NCBI RefSeq assembly: GCF_016765795.1
Contig: NZ_JAESVP010000011.1
Span: 58,969 to 122,968 of the forward strand
Reading direction: 5' to 3'
DNA from: Fuscibacter oryzae
GTDB taxonomy: Bacteria; Pseudomonadota; Alphaproteobacteria; Rhodobacterales; Rhodobacteraceae
DNA: 64,000 nucleotides
Shown here: piece after piece, positions 8,455-17,399 of the stretch
Layout of the letters: each line of letters starts with the position of its first letter
How positions within the stretch are numbered: position 1 is the first letter of the stretch
Made by a program: the position numbers and the translations under genes
The notes under the pieces: generated by a model
The model's database searches: none
What the model saw: the letters and a program-made list of their open reading frames with translations, nothing else
Told to the model about the DNA's origin: nothing

Positions 8455-9246
8455 TCATCCCAAGCGGAACATCGACAGCAGGGGCAGGGCGACCCAAGCA
8501 TAGGTGGCGGTTGTGGTCAGATAGGCGCCTGCTGCCAACAGTCCGCGGCGCCATGACATCGGGCGTTGCAGGCGGATTACCTGCGCCGATTGCAACAGGC
8601 CCGACAGGCCCAGCAGCACGAAGATGAACAGGAAATAGGACTGCGTCAGGATTGCCAGCGCCGCAGCCAGCGCCGACAGGGCCAGCGTAACCCCCTGCGC
8701 CGCGCCGGGCAGGAATGTGAAGACCAGTATTCGCAAAATCTTGCCGCCATCCAGCGGCCAGAACGGCATCAGGTTAAAGGCGTTCAGCCCGGCGATGACC
8801 ATGGCAAGGATCTGCATGCCATAGGCCAGATGCGGCGCGGCATTCCACAGCAATTCCGAGGCGGACAGCAGCACAAACATCGGCGCAAGGCCGATGGCGG
8901 GGCCCATCAGGGTGATGAACACCTCTTCCACATGGCTGCCGGGCAGGCGGGACGAGATGGCCTGCCCGCCGACCAGCGGCAGCAGGCGAAACTGTGCGTC
9001 GGCATGGCCGCAAACGCGAAAGGCGGCAACATGGCCGTATTCATGCAGCAAGACCGCGACGATAAAGGCCAGACCAAAGACCCAGCCAAAGAACCAGACT
9101 GCCGCACCCACCGCGACGACCGCCAGCCCGACGGCGTTGGGGTCAAGCCCGGTGCGGCGAAGGCCGGGGCCAGACCCGGCAAAGCCGCCGCGCAACGTGG
9201 CCCAAGTGCCCGACAACAAACACAAAGAGACGAACAGCGCGACCAT
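8455..9246 (-). CDS. Site-2 protease-like (M50) membrane peptidase
   Basis: A 263-residue integral membrane protein with about six hydrophobic segments. The intramembrane metalloprotease signature is complete: HEYGH at residues 68-72 and the distal NLMPFWPLDGG with D166 as third zinc ligand. There is no PDZ or CBS domain, so it belongs to the short S2P group rather than RseP. Members of this group cleave transmembrane anchors of regulators, but nothing nearby identifies the substrate. The ATG at 9246 is accepted because the hydrophobic first helix starts at once. It lies downstream of fabI on the same strand with a 24-base gap, so it could be the last gene of that transcript. Confidence 0.88.
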   Translation of the reverse strand: MVALFVSLCLLSGTWATLRGGFAGSGPGLRRTGLDPNAVGLAVVAVGAAVWFFGWVFGLAFIVAVLLHEYGHVAAFRVCGHADAQFRLLPLVGGQAISSRLPGSHVEEVFITLMGPAIGLAPMFVLLSASELLWNAAPHLAYGMQILAMVIAGLNAFNLMPFWPLDGGKILRILVFTFLPGAAQGVTLALSALAAALAILTQSYFLFIFVLLGLSGLLQSAQVIRLQRPMSWRRGLLAAGAYLTTTATYAWVALPLLSMFRLG

Positions 9247-9270
9247 TTACCCTAACCGGCGCGAGAGGTG

Positions 9271-10059
9271 TCAGAGATTGTCTTGCTGCGGCATTCCCAG
9301 AACGTGATAGCCGCAATCGACATGCACGATCTCGCCGCTGGTGCAGTTGCCATAGTCGGAACACAGCCATGCAGCGGTGCCGCCAATCGCTTCCAGCGTC
9401 GCGTTCTGGCGCATGGGGGAATTGGCTTCTGTGTGGCGGAAGGTGGCGCGCGCGCCGCCAATGGCCGCACCGGCCAGCGTCTTCATCGGGCCGGGGGAAA
9501 TGGCGTTGACGCGCACCTTTTGCGGGCCAAGGTCATTGGCCAGATAGCGCGTGGCGCTTTCCAGTGCCGCCTTGGCCACGCCCATCACGTTGTAATTGGG
9601 CGTCACGCGGTTCGACCCGGCGTAGGTCAGCGTGATCAGGCTGCCGCCATCGGGCATCAGTTCGGCGGCGCGACGCGACACGTCGATGAAGCTGAAGCAC
9701 GAAATCGCCAGCGAATTGCTGAAATTGCCGCGCGTGGTGTTGATAAAACGGCCCGTCAGCTCGTTCTTGTCGGAAAAGGCGATGGCATGGATCAGGAAGT
9801 CCATCGTGCCCCAGCGGTCTTTCAGCTTGCCAAAGCAGGCATCCAGACTGTCGTCGTTTGTCACATCGACATCGACCAGGAAATCGCTGCCGACGCTTTT
9901 GGCAAGCGGTTCGACCCGCTTGCCAAAGGCCTCTCCCTGATAGGAAAACGCCAGTTCCGCCCCTTCGGCCGCCAAGGCCGAGGCGATGCCCCAGGCGATG
10001 GAGCGTTCGTTGGCCACACCCATGACAAGCCCGCGCTTGCCCTTCATCAGTTCGGCCAT
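9271..10059 (-). CDS. fabI: Enoyl-[acyl-carrier-protein] reductase (FabI type)
   Basis: NADH-dependent reductase catalysing the last step of each fatty-acid elongation round. The 262-residue short-chain dehydrogenase fold has the FabI hallmarks: GKRGLVMGVANERSIAWGIA at the nucleotide site, HAIAFSDKNEL, and the Y156-x6-K163 catalytic pair in NYNVMGVAKAALE, followed by SPGPMKTLA. The ATG at 10059 has GGAG seven bases upstream; a TTG 21 bases earlier is not needed. It follows fabB by 22 bases, forming the run fabA-fabB-fabI transcribed on the minus strand, the usual unsaturated fatty-acid operon of this family. Confidence 0.96.
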   Translation of the reverse strand: MAELMKGKRGLVMGVANERSIAWGIASALAAEGAELAFSYQGEAFGKRVEPLAKSVGSDFLVDVDVTNDDSLDACFGKLKDRWGTMDFLIHAIAFSDKNELTGRFINTTRGNFSNSLAISCFSFIDVSRRAAELMPDGGSLITLTYAGSNRVTPNYNVMGVAKAALESATRYLANDLGPQKVRVNAISPGPMKTLAGAAIGGARATFRHTEANSPMRQNATLEAIGGTAAWLCSDYGNCTSGEIVHVDCGYHVLGMPQQDNL

Positions 10060-10081
10060 ACCGGCACTCCTGCTATTCAAA

Positions 10082-11311
10082 TCAGCCGAGGTATTTCGAC
10101 ATCACCAGCGTGGCGTTGGTGCCGCCAAAGCCGAAAGAGTTCGACAGCACGCTATCCAGTTCCACCCCGTCGCGCAGGGTCTGCACGATTTCGCCGGGGT
10201 CAATCGCCGGGTCCAGTTGCGTGATATTGGCCGAGGCGGCGATGAAATTCTTGTTCATCATGATCAGCGAATAGATCGCCTCATGCACGCCGGTGGCACC
10301 CAAGGAATGGCCGGTCAGCGATTTGGTCGAGGCGATGGGCGGGGTGGTGCCGCGGCCAAAGACGCGGCGGATCGCCTCCAGCTCGGTCACGTCACCTACG
10401 GGCGTCGAGGTGCCGTGGCTGTTGATATAGTCGATCTTACGGCCTTCGGGCAGGGTCGAAACCGCCAACCGCATCGACCGTTCGCCGCCCTCGCCACTGG
10501 GGGCGACCATGTCATAGCCGTCGCTGGTGGCACCATAGCCGGTGACTTCGCCGTAGATTTTGGCGCCGCGCGCAAGGGCGTGGGACAGCTCTTCCAGCAC
10601 GACCACACCGCCGCCGCCTGCGATGACAAAGCCGTCGCGCGTCGCGTCATAGGTGCGCGACGCGGTTTCGGGCGTGTCGTTGTATTTCGACGACATGGCG
10701 CCCATGGCATCGAACAGGCACGAGAGCGTCCAGTCCAGTTCCTCACCACCGCCGGCGAAGACGATGTCTTGCTTGCCCATCTGGATCAGTTCGACGCCAT
10801 TGCCGATGCAATGGGCCGAGGTGGAGCAGGCCGAGGTGATCGAATAGTTCACGCCCTTGATCTTGAAGGGCGTGGCAAGGCAGGCCGAATTGGTGCTGCT
10901 CATGCAGCGGGTCACCATGAACGGCCCCATCTTCTTCGGCGCGCCCTTGTTGATCACGCAATCGAAGGCGGTGAAGAAGTTCGAGGTCGATGGCCCGCCC
11001 GAGCCCATGATCAGGCCGGAACGCTCATTGGAAACGTCCGACTCTTCCAGCCCCGAATCCGCGATGGCCTGCTGCATGGCAAGGAAGTTATAGGCAGCAC
11101 CCGGCCCCATGAAGCGCAGGTTGCGCTTGTCGATATGGTCTTCCAGATTGATCTGCGGTTGCCCGTGAACCTGGCTGCGGAACCCGTGTTCGGCATAGTC
11201 AGGCGCAAATACGATGCCGGATTTCCCGGCCCGCAGGCTGGCTTCGACCTCATCAGCGCTGTTGCCGATGGGAGAGATGATCCCGATGCCGGTGATGACG
11301 ACGCGACGCAT
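10082..11311 (-). CDS. fabB: 3-oxoacyl-[acyl-carrier-protein] synthase I
   Basis: Condensing enzyme required for unsaturated fatty-acid elongation. The 409-residue thiolase-fold protein starts [17 protein letters not shown] and shows the Cys-His-His catalytic set: C162 in [10 protein letters not shown]299 in [11 protein letters not shown] and H335 in [12 protein letters not shown] Cys-His-His KAS II (FabF) would look similar; the position right behind fabA argues for FabB. The ATG at 11311 has AGGAAAGGA upstream and starts 16 bases after the fabA stop. Confidence 0.96.
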   Translation of the reverse strand: MRRVVITGIGIISPIGNSADEVEASLRAGKSGIVFAPDYAEHGFRSQVHGQPQINLEDHIDKRNLRFMGPGAAYNFLAMQQAIADSGLEESDVSNERSGLIMGSGGPSTSNFFTAFDCVINKGAPKKMGPFMVTRCMSSTNSACLATPFKIKGVNYSITSACSTSAHCIGNGVELIQMGKQDIVFAGGGEELDWTLSCLFDAMGAMSSKYNDTPETASRTYDATRDGFVIAGGGGVVVLEELSHALARGAKIYGEVTGYGATSDGYDMVAPSGEGGERSMRLAVSTLPEGRKIDYINSHGTSTPVGDVTELEAIRRVFGRGTTPPIASTKSLTGHSLGATGVHEAIYSLIMMNKNFIAASANITQLDPAIDPGEIVQTLRDGVELDSVLSNSFGFGGTNATLVMSKYLG

Positions 11312-11327
11312 GGGCAATCCTTTCCTG

Positions 11328-11837
11328 TCAGTTCGCCGAAAGGGCGACCTTCATATCCTTGACCTGATAGATAACCTCGCCGTCGGCCTCTACAATACCG
11401 TCAGCGACGCCCATGGTCAGGCGGCGGGTTTGCAGGGCTTTGGTGAAATCCACCTTGTAGGTCAGCATCTTGCGATCGGGGCGCACCATTCCAGTCAGCT
11501 TGACCTCGCCCACACCCAGCGCGTACCCGCGCCCTTCCCAGCCGCGCCAGCCCAGATTGAAGCCGGTCAACTGCCACAGACCGTCCAGGCCAAGGCAGCC
11601 GGGCATGATCGGGTTGCCGGGGAAATGGCAGTCAAAGAACCACAGGTCGGGGGTGATGTCGAATTCAGCGACCACATGACCCTTGCCGTGAAGCCCGCCA
11701 TCGCCCGAAGTTTCGGTGATGCGGTCCATCATCAGCATGGGCGGGGCGGGCAGTTGTGCGTTGCCGGGGCCAAACAACTCTCCACGCGAACATTTCAGAA
11801 GGTCTTCCTTGCTGAAGCTTGTCGGATACCCGCTCAT
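11328..11837 (-). CDS. fabA: 3-hydroxydecanoyl-[acyl-carrier-protein] dehydratase/isomerase
   Basis: Hot-dog-fold dehydratase and trans-2/cis-3 isomerase that introduces the double bond of unsaturated fatty acids. The 169-residue protein contains the catalytic segment [17 protein letters not shown] with H71 and D85, matching the E. coli H70/D84 pair, and [12 protein letters not shown] near the N terminus. The ATG at 11837 starts the conserved domain; in-frame upstream starts add a tail with no family similarity. It is the first gene of fabA-fabB-fabI and is transcribed divergently from irr, across about 170 bases that must hold both promoters. Confidence 0.96.
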   Translation of the reverse strand: MSGYPTSFSKEDLLKCSRGELFGPGNAQLPAPPMLMMDRITETSGDGGLHGKGHVVAEFDITPDLWFFDCHFPGNPIMPGCLGLDGLWQLTGFNLGWRGWEGRGYALGVGEVKLTGMVRPDRKMLTYKVDFTKALQTRRLTMGVADGIVEADGEVIYQVKDMKVALSAN

Positions 11838-12007
11838 CCTGTCCCAATCCCCCCGATGGTCTTTGACCCCATGTAACAGAGGGGGGGAAGGGTAAGCAAG
11901 GGCAGGGGCCGGTCTGTGCGACCTCTCCACGCCTTCTGGCCCGCTCTGCGCGGGTCTTTGCGGCTTTGCGATTGAATTTCACCCTCATTGTCATCTATAT
12001 ATCGCGG

Positions 12008-12436
12008 ATGAAGGATCAACTGCCCCAGATGCACGACGACCTTGCCGCGACATGGTTGTCGCGTGGCGGCCTGCGCCCGACGCGGCAGCGCTTGGCTTTG
12101 GCTGCGCTGCTGGTGGGCGACGGGCAGGACCGGCATGTCACCGCCGAATGGCTGTATGACGCCGCCGCGCGCGCCGGAGAGCGGGTTTCGCTGGCCACGG
12201 TTTACAACACCCTGCGCGCCTTTTGCGATGCCGGGCTGGTGAACGAGGTGGTCGTCGATGCCTCGCGGTCGTATTTCGACACCCGGCTGGATGACCATCC
12301 GCATTTCTATTGGGAAGACCAGCAACTGCTGACTGACGCGCCGCGCGATCAGTTGAAGATCACCGGCCTGCCCACCCCGCCCGAAGGCACCCAGATTGCC
12401 CGTGTCGATCTGGTGATCCGGCTGCGCAAGGCTTGA
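12008..12436 (+). CDS. irr: Fur-family iron response regulator Irr
   Basis: A 142-residue Fur-superfamily repressor. The winged-helix part contains LRPTRQRLALAALLVGDGQDRHVTAEWLY and VSLATVYNTLRAFCDAGLVNEV; the metal/heme region has DDHPHFYWEDQQLL, close to the HHHFYFED motif of Irr rather than the HHDH form of Fur. No N-terminal heme regulatory CP motif is seen, as in other Rhodobacteraceae Irr proteins. Irr would control iron and heme genes, plausibly including the hemP/imelysin cluster at 39-45 kb. The start at 12008 lacks a clear Shine-Dalgarno; a second ATG 21 bases later is possible. Location next to fabA is common in the family. Confidence 0.88.
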   Translation: MKDQLPQMHDDLAATWLSRGGLRPTRQRLALAALLVGDGQDRHVTAEWLYDAAARAGERVSLATVYNTLRAFCDAGLVNEVVVDASRSYFDTRLDDHPHFYWEDQQLLTDAPRDQLKITGLPTPPEGTQIARVDLVIRLRKA

Positions 12437-12493
12437 TGCGCCAAGTCTGAGTACGCAGCACCTGACCCTTTATCGACATTCCGCGAGGCTATG

Positions 12494-12817
12494 ATGATCC
12501 TTTACGGCATTTCTACCTGTGACACCTGCAAGAAGGCGCAAAAGGAACTGACGGCAGCGGGCCATCAGGTGACGTTCCGCGATGTGCGGGCAACCCCGCT
12601 GTCGGCGGACGAGATTGATCGTCTGGTTGGAACCTTCGGTGATGCGATCATCAACAAGTCCTCGACTACCTACCGCAGTTTTGGCGAGTTCCTGAAGGCG
12701 TCGGACCCAGAGGCGCAACTGGCCGCCCAACCCGCCGTGATGAAGCGCCCGGTGATCGAGCGTGACGGCGCGCTGACGATGGGCTGGGACGAGACGGTGC
12801 GCGCCAAGTATCTTTAG
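12494..12817 (+). CDS. ArsC/Spx-family reductase-like protein
   Basis: A 107-residue thioredoxin-fold protein of the ArsC family: YGISTCDTCKKAQKEL near the N terminus holds a CxxC, and VMKRPVIERDG supplies the cis-proline-type RP motif. The length and the CxxC fit the Spx/YffB group rather than the arsenate reductases, which use an isolated cysteine; its substrate is unknown. GAGG lies five bases before the ATG at 12494, which is why I prefer it over the ATG three bases earlier. It is convergent with the cold-shock gene, with two hairpins between. Confidence 0.85.
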   Translation: MILYGISTCDTCKKAQKELTAAGHQVTFRDVRATPLSADEIDRLVGTFGDAIINKSSTTYRSFGEFLKASDPEAQLAAQPAVMKRPVIERDGALTMGWDETVRAKYL

Positions 12818-12843
12818 CGCGTCGACCACCCTGTAACGGGAAA

Positions 12844-12862
12844 CGGCCCCGCGCAGGGGCCG
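12844..12862 (+). terminator. Hairpin after the ArsC-like gene
   Basis: CGGCCCC (12844-12850) and GGGGCCG (12856-12862) form a perfect 7-bp stem with a 5-nt loop, 27 bases past the stop; weakly T-rich sequence (cgtattata) follows. Confidence 0.65.
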
Positions 12863-12875
12863 CCCGTATTATAAG

Positions 12876-12895
12876 GCGCGGCACGCCTGCCGCGC
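12876..12895 (-). terminator. Hairpin after the cold-shock gene
   Basis: GCGCGGCA (12876-12883) and TGCCGCGC (12888-12895) form a perfect 8-bp stem with a 4-nt loop, ten bases past the cold-shock stop codon on the minus strand; the tail is only CTTATAAT. Confidence 0.65.
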
Positions 12896-12904
12896 GGGCG
12901 GCAA

Positions 12905-13111
12905 TCAGAGCAGTTTCAGATCCGACGCCGAGGCGCGGCCATCGCGGCCCGACTGGAGTTCGTATCCGATCTTCTGATTGTCGTTCAGGCCCTTGAGGCC
13001 AGCACGTTCCACAGCCGAAATGTGAACGAAAACGTCCTTGCCGCCATCATCGGGGGCGATGAAACCAAAGCCCTTGGTGGCGTTGAACCATTTTACGGTG
13101 CCGGTGGGCAT
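12905..13111 (-). CDS. Cold-shock (CspA-family) RNA-binding protein
   Basis: A 68-residue single cold-shock domain protein: MPTGTVKWFNATKGFGFI carries RNP1 (KGFGFI) and DVFVHIS is RNP2, followed by GLNDNQKIGYELQ and a short tail. It binds single-stranded RNA or DNA and acts as an RNA chaperone. The ATG at 13111 is preceded by AAGGAGA, an ideal ribosome site; in-frame upstream starts are not needed. About 190 bases separate it from the divergent membrane-protein gene, room for the long leader typical of csp mRNAs. Confidence 0.95.
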   Translation of the reverse strand: MPTGTVKWFNATKGFGFIAPDDGGKDVFVHISAVERAGLKGLNDNQKIGYELQSGRDGRASASDLKLL

Positions 13112-13305
13112 TCCGTCTCTCCTTACTCCGTTTCTCCCCTTGCGGTATTGCACGGGGCCGTGCGCCAAATCTTCCGGGCCTACGGGTAGAGGCAGTCAGA
13201 AAGCCTGTCGTCACTGTCGAAATCATGCCAAAGCTCAATTGAAAATCAAGCGCCGAATCGGGTTGTCGATTCTGGGCGTCAAGTGCTTGAAAACAGGAGA
13301 AAAGT

Positions 13306-13662
13306 ATGCGGAACGCCGCACTTGTACTGGGGATCATCGGCGGAATCTGGGCGATGATCGTGGGTTTTTTCGGCTATGGCTACACCACATTCGTCGAACA
13401 GCATGGCGCGATTGGCGAGATGGGCAAGCAGGTTGACCACCCGATGGTGATCAAGGCGGCCAGCTTTCTGGCTCCGGTTCTGGCGATTGCGGGCGGGGCC
13501 ATGGCACGGTCGCAGAACCAGCCGGCGGGGGTTTTGCTGTTGGCGGCGGGGGCGGCGATCTGGTTCGCCTTTGGCTTCAATGTCTTTACCATGTTCCCGA
13601 TTGCCTTTTGCGGCCTTGGCGGAATTCTGGCACTGGCAGCGCGGCAGCCCGACACCCATTGA
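13306..13662 (+). CDS. Small membrane protein of unknown function
   Basis: I do not recognise a family. The 118-residue protein has an N-terminal helix (about residues 4-25), a polar loop, then three hydrophobic stretches around residues 50-65, 73-92 and 95-112, so three or four membrane spans. A good ribosome site (AGGAG) precedes the ATG at 13306. It stands alone between the cold-shock gene (divergent) and thrS (convergent), with a complex inverted-repeat element directly after its stop. Confidence 0.7.
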   Translation: MRNAALVLGIIGGIWAMIVGFFGYGYTTFVEQHGAIGEMGKQVDHPMVIKAASFLAPVLAIAGGAMARSQNQPAGVLLLAAGAAIWFAFGFNVFTMFPIAFCGLGGILALAARQPDTH

Positions 13663-13680
13663 GATCATTGACGGGCGGCA

Positions 13681-13773
13681 GGTGCGTGACCTCGCGCACC
13701 CTATGGGCGAACGCCCCCACCGCGAATGGGGAAGGGGGCGTCGGCACAGACGTTCTTAGGGTGGGGTGCGTGA
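13681..13773. repeat. Nested inverted-repeat element between convergent genes
   Basis: A 93-bp segment flanked by the 9-bp direct repeat GGTGCGTGA (13681-13689 and 13765-13773). Inside, CGCACCCTA (13695-13703) faces TAGGGTG...GTGCG, and ACGCCCCC (13711-13718) faces GGGGGCGT (13734-13741), so one strand can fold into a long two-tier hairpin. It separates the small membrane-protein gene from the thrS end and looks like a REP/MITE-type intergenic repeat that may also terminate both genes. Confidence 0.55.
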
Positions 13774-13786
13774 TGTACCCCCCCTG

Positions 13787-15730
13787 TCAGGACGATGGCG
13801 GCAGGCTTTCCAGCCCAAGGACACGAAGCGCCTCGTCAAAGCCCATGGTCTCGGTGCGGTTCTCACCCAGACGGCGGACCGAAACGGTGCGGTCTTCCAC
13901 CTCTTTCATGCCGATGGCCAGGATGACCGGCACCTTGCCCACCGAATGCTCGCGGACCTTGTAGTTGATCTTTTCGTTCCGCGTATCGGCCTCGGCCCGA
14001 ACCCCGGCTTTTTTCAGCGCCTCGGTCACTTCCATCACATAGGCGTCGGCGTCCGACACGATCGAGGCGACGACCACCTGACGCGGGGCCAGCCAGAAAG
14101 GCAGCTTGCCGGCGTAGTTTTCGATCAGGATGCCGATGAAGCGTTCAAAGCTGCCGAGGATGGCGCGGTGCAGCATCACGGGGCGGTGCTTGGCGCCGTC
14201 TTCCCCGACAAATTCCGCATCCAGCCGGTTCGGCAGGTTGAAGTCGGCCTGGAAGGTGCCGCACTGCCACTCGCGGCCAATCGCGTCGGTCAGCTTGAAG
14301 TCCAGCTTCGGGCCATAAAAAGCGCCATCGCCGGGGTTCACCTCATAGGGTAGACCAAGACCTTCAATTGCCTTTTGCAGCGCCGCCTCGGCCTTGTCCC
14401 AAACCTCGTCCGACCCCACACGCACTTCGGGGCGGGTGGACAGCTTGATGTCGAACTTCTCGAACCCAAGGTCTTTGTAGACCGAAGAGAGAAGGGCGAT
14501 GAAGCCCGCGCATTCGCTTTCGATCTGATCTTCGGTGCAGAAGATATGGGCATCGTCCTGCGTAAAGCCGCGCACCCGCATCAGGCCGTGCATCGAACCG
14601 GAGGATTCGTAGCGGTGGCACGAGCCGAATTCGGCCAGCCGCAAAGGCAGGTCGCGGTAGCTCTTCAAGCCCTGATTATAGACCTGAACATGGCAGGGGC
14701 AGTTCATCGGTTTCAGCGCATTGATGCGCTTTTCCTTGGCTCCCTCCTCGTCCACTTCGACGATGAACATGTTCTCGCGGTAGGCTTCCCAGTGGCCCGA
14801 TTTTTCCCACAGGATACGGTCAACCACTTGTGGGGTCTTGATTTCTTTATAGCCGGCCGTGCGCAACCGGCCGCGCATGTAATCTTCCAGCCCGCGCCAG
14901 ATCTGCCAGCCGTTGGGGTGCCAGAACACCATGCCGGGGGCTTCTTCCTGAAGGTGGAACAGGTCCATCTCGCGGCCCAGCTTGCGGTGGTCGCGTTTCG
15001 CGGCCTCTTCCAGCATGGTCATATGGGCCTTGAGGTCGTCGCGGTTCTTGAAGGCAAGGCCGTAGATGCGTTGCAGCATCGGGCGGCTGGCATCTCCCAG
15101 CCAATAGGCACCGGCGACATGCGTCAGCTTGAAGGCATCGGCGGGCACTTGCCCCGTATGTTGCAGATGCGGGCCACGGCACAGGTCTTGCCAGTCGCCA
15201 TGCCAATACATCCGCAGGTCTTCGCCTTGGGGGATGCGGTTGATCAGCTCGACCTTGAAGGGCTCGCCCTTGTCTTCATAGAATTTGATCGCGCGGGCGC
15301 GGTCCCAGACCTCGGTTTTCACCGGGTCGCGGGCGTTGATGATCTGCTTCATCTTCGCTTCGATCGCGCCAAGGTCTTCGGGCGTGAAGGGCTCGGCGCG
15401 GTCAAAATCGTAAAACCAGCCGTAATCACGGACCGGGCCGATGGTGACCTTCACCTCGGGCCAGATTTCCTGCACGGCGCGCGCCATGATATGCGCAAGG
15501 TCGTGGCGGATCAGTTCCAGCGCGGGGGCGTCATCTTTCATCGTGTTGATGGCGATGGTCGTCGAGGCTGTGATCGGCCATTGCAGATCCCAGTGCTGGC
15601 CGCCCACTTGCGCGGAAATCGCGGCCTTGGCCAGCGAGGGGGCGATGGAGGCTGCCACTTCGGCAGCGGTCACGCCCGCCTCATAGTTGCGGATATTGCC
15701 ATCGGGAAATGTCAGGGAAATCTGGGCCAT
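13787..15730 (-). CDS. thrS: Threonine-tRNA ligase
   Basis: Class II aminoacyl-tRNA synthetase of 647 residues. Domain order: N-terminal TGS domain ([16 protein letters not shown]), editing domain with the [11 protein letters not shown] motif, catalytic core with [11 protein letters not shown] (zinc cysteine), the motif 2 region [25 protein letters not shown] and motif 3 [19 protein letters not shown], then the C-terminal anticodon-binding domain ([14 protein letters not shown] onward). The ATG at 15730 begins the TGS domain. The leader of about 150 bases carries alternative G/C hairpins (15788-15810) that could act in expression control. Confidence 0.97.
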   Translation of the reverse strand: MAQISLTFPDGNIRNYEAGVTAAEVAASIAPSLAKAAISAQVGGQHWDLQWPITASTTIAINTMKDDAPALELIRHDLAHIMARAVQEIWPEVKVTIGPVRDYGWFYDFDRAEPFTPEDLGAIEAKMKQIINARDPVKTEVWDRARAIKFYEDKGEPFKVELINRIPQGEDLRMYWHGDWQDLCRGPHLQHTGQVPADAFKLTHVAGAYWLGDASRPMLQRIYGLAFKNRDDLKAHMTMLEEAAKRDHRKLGREMDLFHLQEEAPGMVFWHPNGWQIWRGLEDYMRGRLRTAGYKEIKTPQVVDRILWEKSGHWEAYRENMFIVEVDEEGAKEKRINALKPMNCPCHVQVYNQGLKSYRDLPLRLAEFGSCHRYESSGSMHGLMRVRGFTQDDAHIFCTEDQIESECAGFIALLSSVYKDLGFEKFDIKLSTRPEVRVGSDEVWDKAEAALQKAIEGLGLPYEVNPGDGAFYGPKLDFKLTDAIGREWQCGTFQADFNLPNRLDAEFVGEDGAKHRPVMLHRAILGSFERFIGILIENYAGKLPFWLAPRQVVVASIVSDADAYVMEVTEALKKAGVRAEADTRNEKINYKVREHSVGKVPVILAIGMKEVEDRTVSVRRLGENRTETMGFDEALRVLGLESLPPSS

Positions 15731-15787
15731 TGGCCTGATCCTCGTCAGTTTGGCGCCCACGGAACGCCCGGTTGCGGGTTATGGTTC

Positions 15788-15810
15788 GGGGGTTTTGGCC
15801 CCCAAGGGGG
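15788..15810 (-). promoter_or_regulatory. Mutually exclusive hairpins in the thrS leader
   Basis: A tract of five C (15799-15803 on the plus strand) can pair either with five G at 15788-15792 or with five G at 15806-15810, but not with both. The pair sits 58-80 bases before the thrS start codon. This is the form of a simple attenuator switch, but homopolymer tracts like this also arise by chance in GC-rich DNA. Confidence 0.3.
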
Positions 15811-15843
15811 TGAAAGTCAACCGGGGCACGGGTGGAAAGCTGC

Positions 15844-15876
15844 GCCTCCGGCGGGAGTATTTTTGCCAAGAGGAAG
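15844..15876 (+). repeat. Copy of the 33-nt intergenic repeat (AGTATTTTTGCCAAGAGGAA family)
   Basis: The 33 bases here are identical, on the opposite strand, to 57073-57105; the central 20-mer AGTATTTTTGCCAAGAGGAA also occurs at 57045-57064. The copy lies between thrS and the Tag-like glycosylase gene. Such AGTATTT..GCCAAGAGGAAG elements preceded by G/C hairpins recur between genes throughout Rhodobacteraceae genomes in my experience. Confidence 0.8.
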
Positions 15877-15931
15877 GGGCTTTGCGGGGTGATGGTGGCC
15901 GTGGCAGGTTGGCGAAAGCAGGAGGGATGTG

Positions 15932-16624
15932 ATGCGCAGCTTTGACGAAATTCTAGCAATTGCCGCAGAGCGCAAGGGGGGCGTGGCGGCGGTTTTGGCA
16001 GGGGCGACGCAGCCCTTGGCGGCGGCGGCGCTGGCGGCCATTCCTGATGACCGCTGGCTGGCGGCGATGGCGCGGGGCATCTTTCAGGCGGGCATAAGCT
16101 GGAAGGTGGTAGAGGCGAAATGGCCGGGGATCGAGGCGGCGTTTGCTGGCTTCGATCCGGGCCGGCTGGCGATGTTTGAGGGCGAGCGGATTGATGCGTT
16201 GGTTTCGGATACCCGCGTGATCCGATCGGGGCCGAAGATCGTGGCGATCCGCGACAATGCGGTGTTCGTGCAAGGGGTTGCGCGTGAATGTGGCGGCTTC
16301 GGGCGGCGGATCGCCGATTGGCCCGTGAACGACTTTGCCGGATTGCTGGCATGGCTGGGCAAGAACGGCAGCCGGTTGGGGGGATCGACCGGGGCCTATA
16401 TGTTGCGGCATATGGGCAAGGAAAGCTATGTTCTGGGGCCGGATGTGGTAGCGCGGCTGGTAGCTGAGGGCGTGATTGACGGCCCGCCCACGTCGGCCAA
16501 GGCGATGGCGTCGGTGCAGGCGGCATTCAACCAGTGGCAGGCCGAAAGCAGGCAGCCCTTGAATGTGATCAGCCGGGTGCTGGCGCAAAGCATTGGTGCG
16601 GTTGGCAGCGGCGCGGGGCCTTGA
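15932..16624 (+). CDS. DNA-3-methyladenine glycosylase I-like protein
   Basis: A 230-residue protein of the Tag family (helix-hairpin-helix superfamily base-excision enzymes). The recognisable core is MARGIFQAGISWKVVEAKWPGIEAAFAGFDP, matching the Tag segment around the alkyl-base pocket, then MRHMGKESYVLGPDVVARLV. It is somewhat longer than E. coli Tag (187) and I do not see the zinc ligands of that enzyme, so it belongs to a divergent subgroup. GGAGGG ends five bases before the ATG at 15932. The alpha/beta hydrolase genes follow within 32 bases on the same strand and may share its transcript. Confidence 0.75.
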   Translation: MRSFDEILAIAAERKGGVAAVLAGATQPLAAAALAAIPDDRWLAAMARGIFQAGISWKVVEAKWPGIEAAFAGFDPGRLAMFEGERIDALVSDTRVIRSGPKIVAIRDNAVFVQGVARECGGFGRRIADWPVNDFAGLLAWLGKNGSRLGGSTGAYMLRHMGKESYVLGPDVVARLVAEGVIDGPPTSAKAMASVQAAFNQWQAESRQPLNVISRVLAQSIGAVGSGAGP

Positions 16625-16655
16625 TAGGGTCCGCCCCAAGCCGAAGGAGAGCGCC

Positions 16656-17399
16656 TTGCCCCAGTTTCTGAAGACACCGCAGGGCCGCCGGATCGCCTAT
16701 CACCAGACACCGGGTCAAGGGCCGGGTGTGGTGTTTCTGGGTGGCTTCAAATCTGACATGGAGGGCACCAAGGCGGTGTTCCTGCAAGACTGGGCTGAGC
16801 GGACGGGGCGCACATTCTTGCGGTTCGATTATTCGGGGCATGGCGAAAGCGGCGGCGATTTTCTGGACGGCGCGATTGGCGACTGGTTCGAAGATGCGGT
16901 GGCCGCGATTTCGGCGCTGACGGAGGGGCCGCAGGTGCTGGTCGGGTCATCGATGGGCGGCTGGATTTCGCTGCTGGTGGCCCGTGCGATGCCGGAACGG
17001 GTGGCGGCACTGGTGGGAATCGCTGCCGCGCCGGATTTCACCGAAGACAGCATGTGGGCGGGGTTTTCTGCGGCCCAGAGGAATGAGTTGGCCGCGATGG
17101 GGCGGGTGGTTCTGCCGTCTGAGTATGATCCGGCGGGCTATGTCATCACCCGGCGGCTGATCGAGGAGGGGCGGGGACGATTGGTCTTGCGCACCCCGTT
17201 GGAGTTGCCGTTTCCGGTGCGGCTGTTGCAGGGCACGGCGGATACGGATGTGCCGCAATCGGTGGCGCTGAGGCTGCTGGATCACGCAACAGGGCCGGAT
17301 ATTCGCCTCACACTGGTGAAGGGCGCGGACCATCGGTTTTCGTCGCCCGACTGTCTGGCGCTGATGGTGAGGACGGTTCAAGAGGTGCTGGGTGCGTAG
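16656..17399 (+). CDS. Alpha/beta hydrolase (1 of 3)
   Basis: A 247-residue soluble hydrolase. The fold is marked by VVFLGGFKSDMEG (oxyanion-hole strand), FDYSGHGES, the nucleophile elbow VGSSMGGW with the serine in place, LLQGTADTDVPQSVA (acid residue region) and VKGADHRFS with the catalytic histidine. Substrate unknown; this short-chain group is often called carboxylesterase or thioesterase-like. I place the start at TTG 16656: AAGGAG is six bases upstream and the conserved domain begins at once, whereas the in-frame GTG-initiated extension runs through the ribosome site. It overlaps the next hydrolase gene by eight bases. Confidence 0.82.
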   Translation: MPQFLKTPQGRRIAYHQTPGQGPGVVFLGGFKSDMEGTKAVFLQDWAERTGRTFLRFDYSGHGESGGDFLDGAIGDWFEDAVAAISALTEGPQVLVGSSMGGWISLLVARAMPERVAALVGIAAAPDFTEDSMWAGFSAAQRNELAAMGRVVLPSEYDPAGYVITRRLIEEGRGRLVLRTPLELPFPVRLLQGTADTDVPQSVALRLLDHATGPDIRLTLVKGADHRFSSPDCLALMVRTVQEVLGA

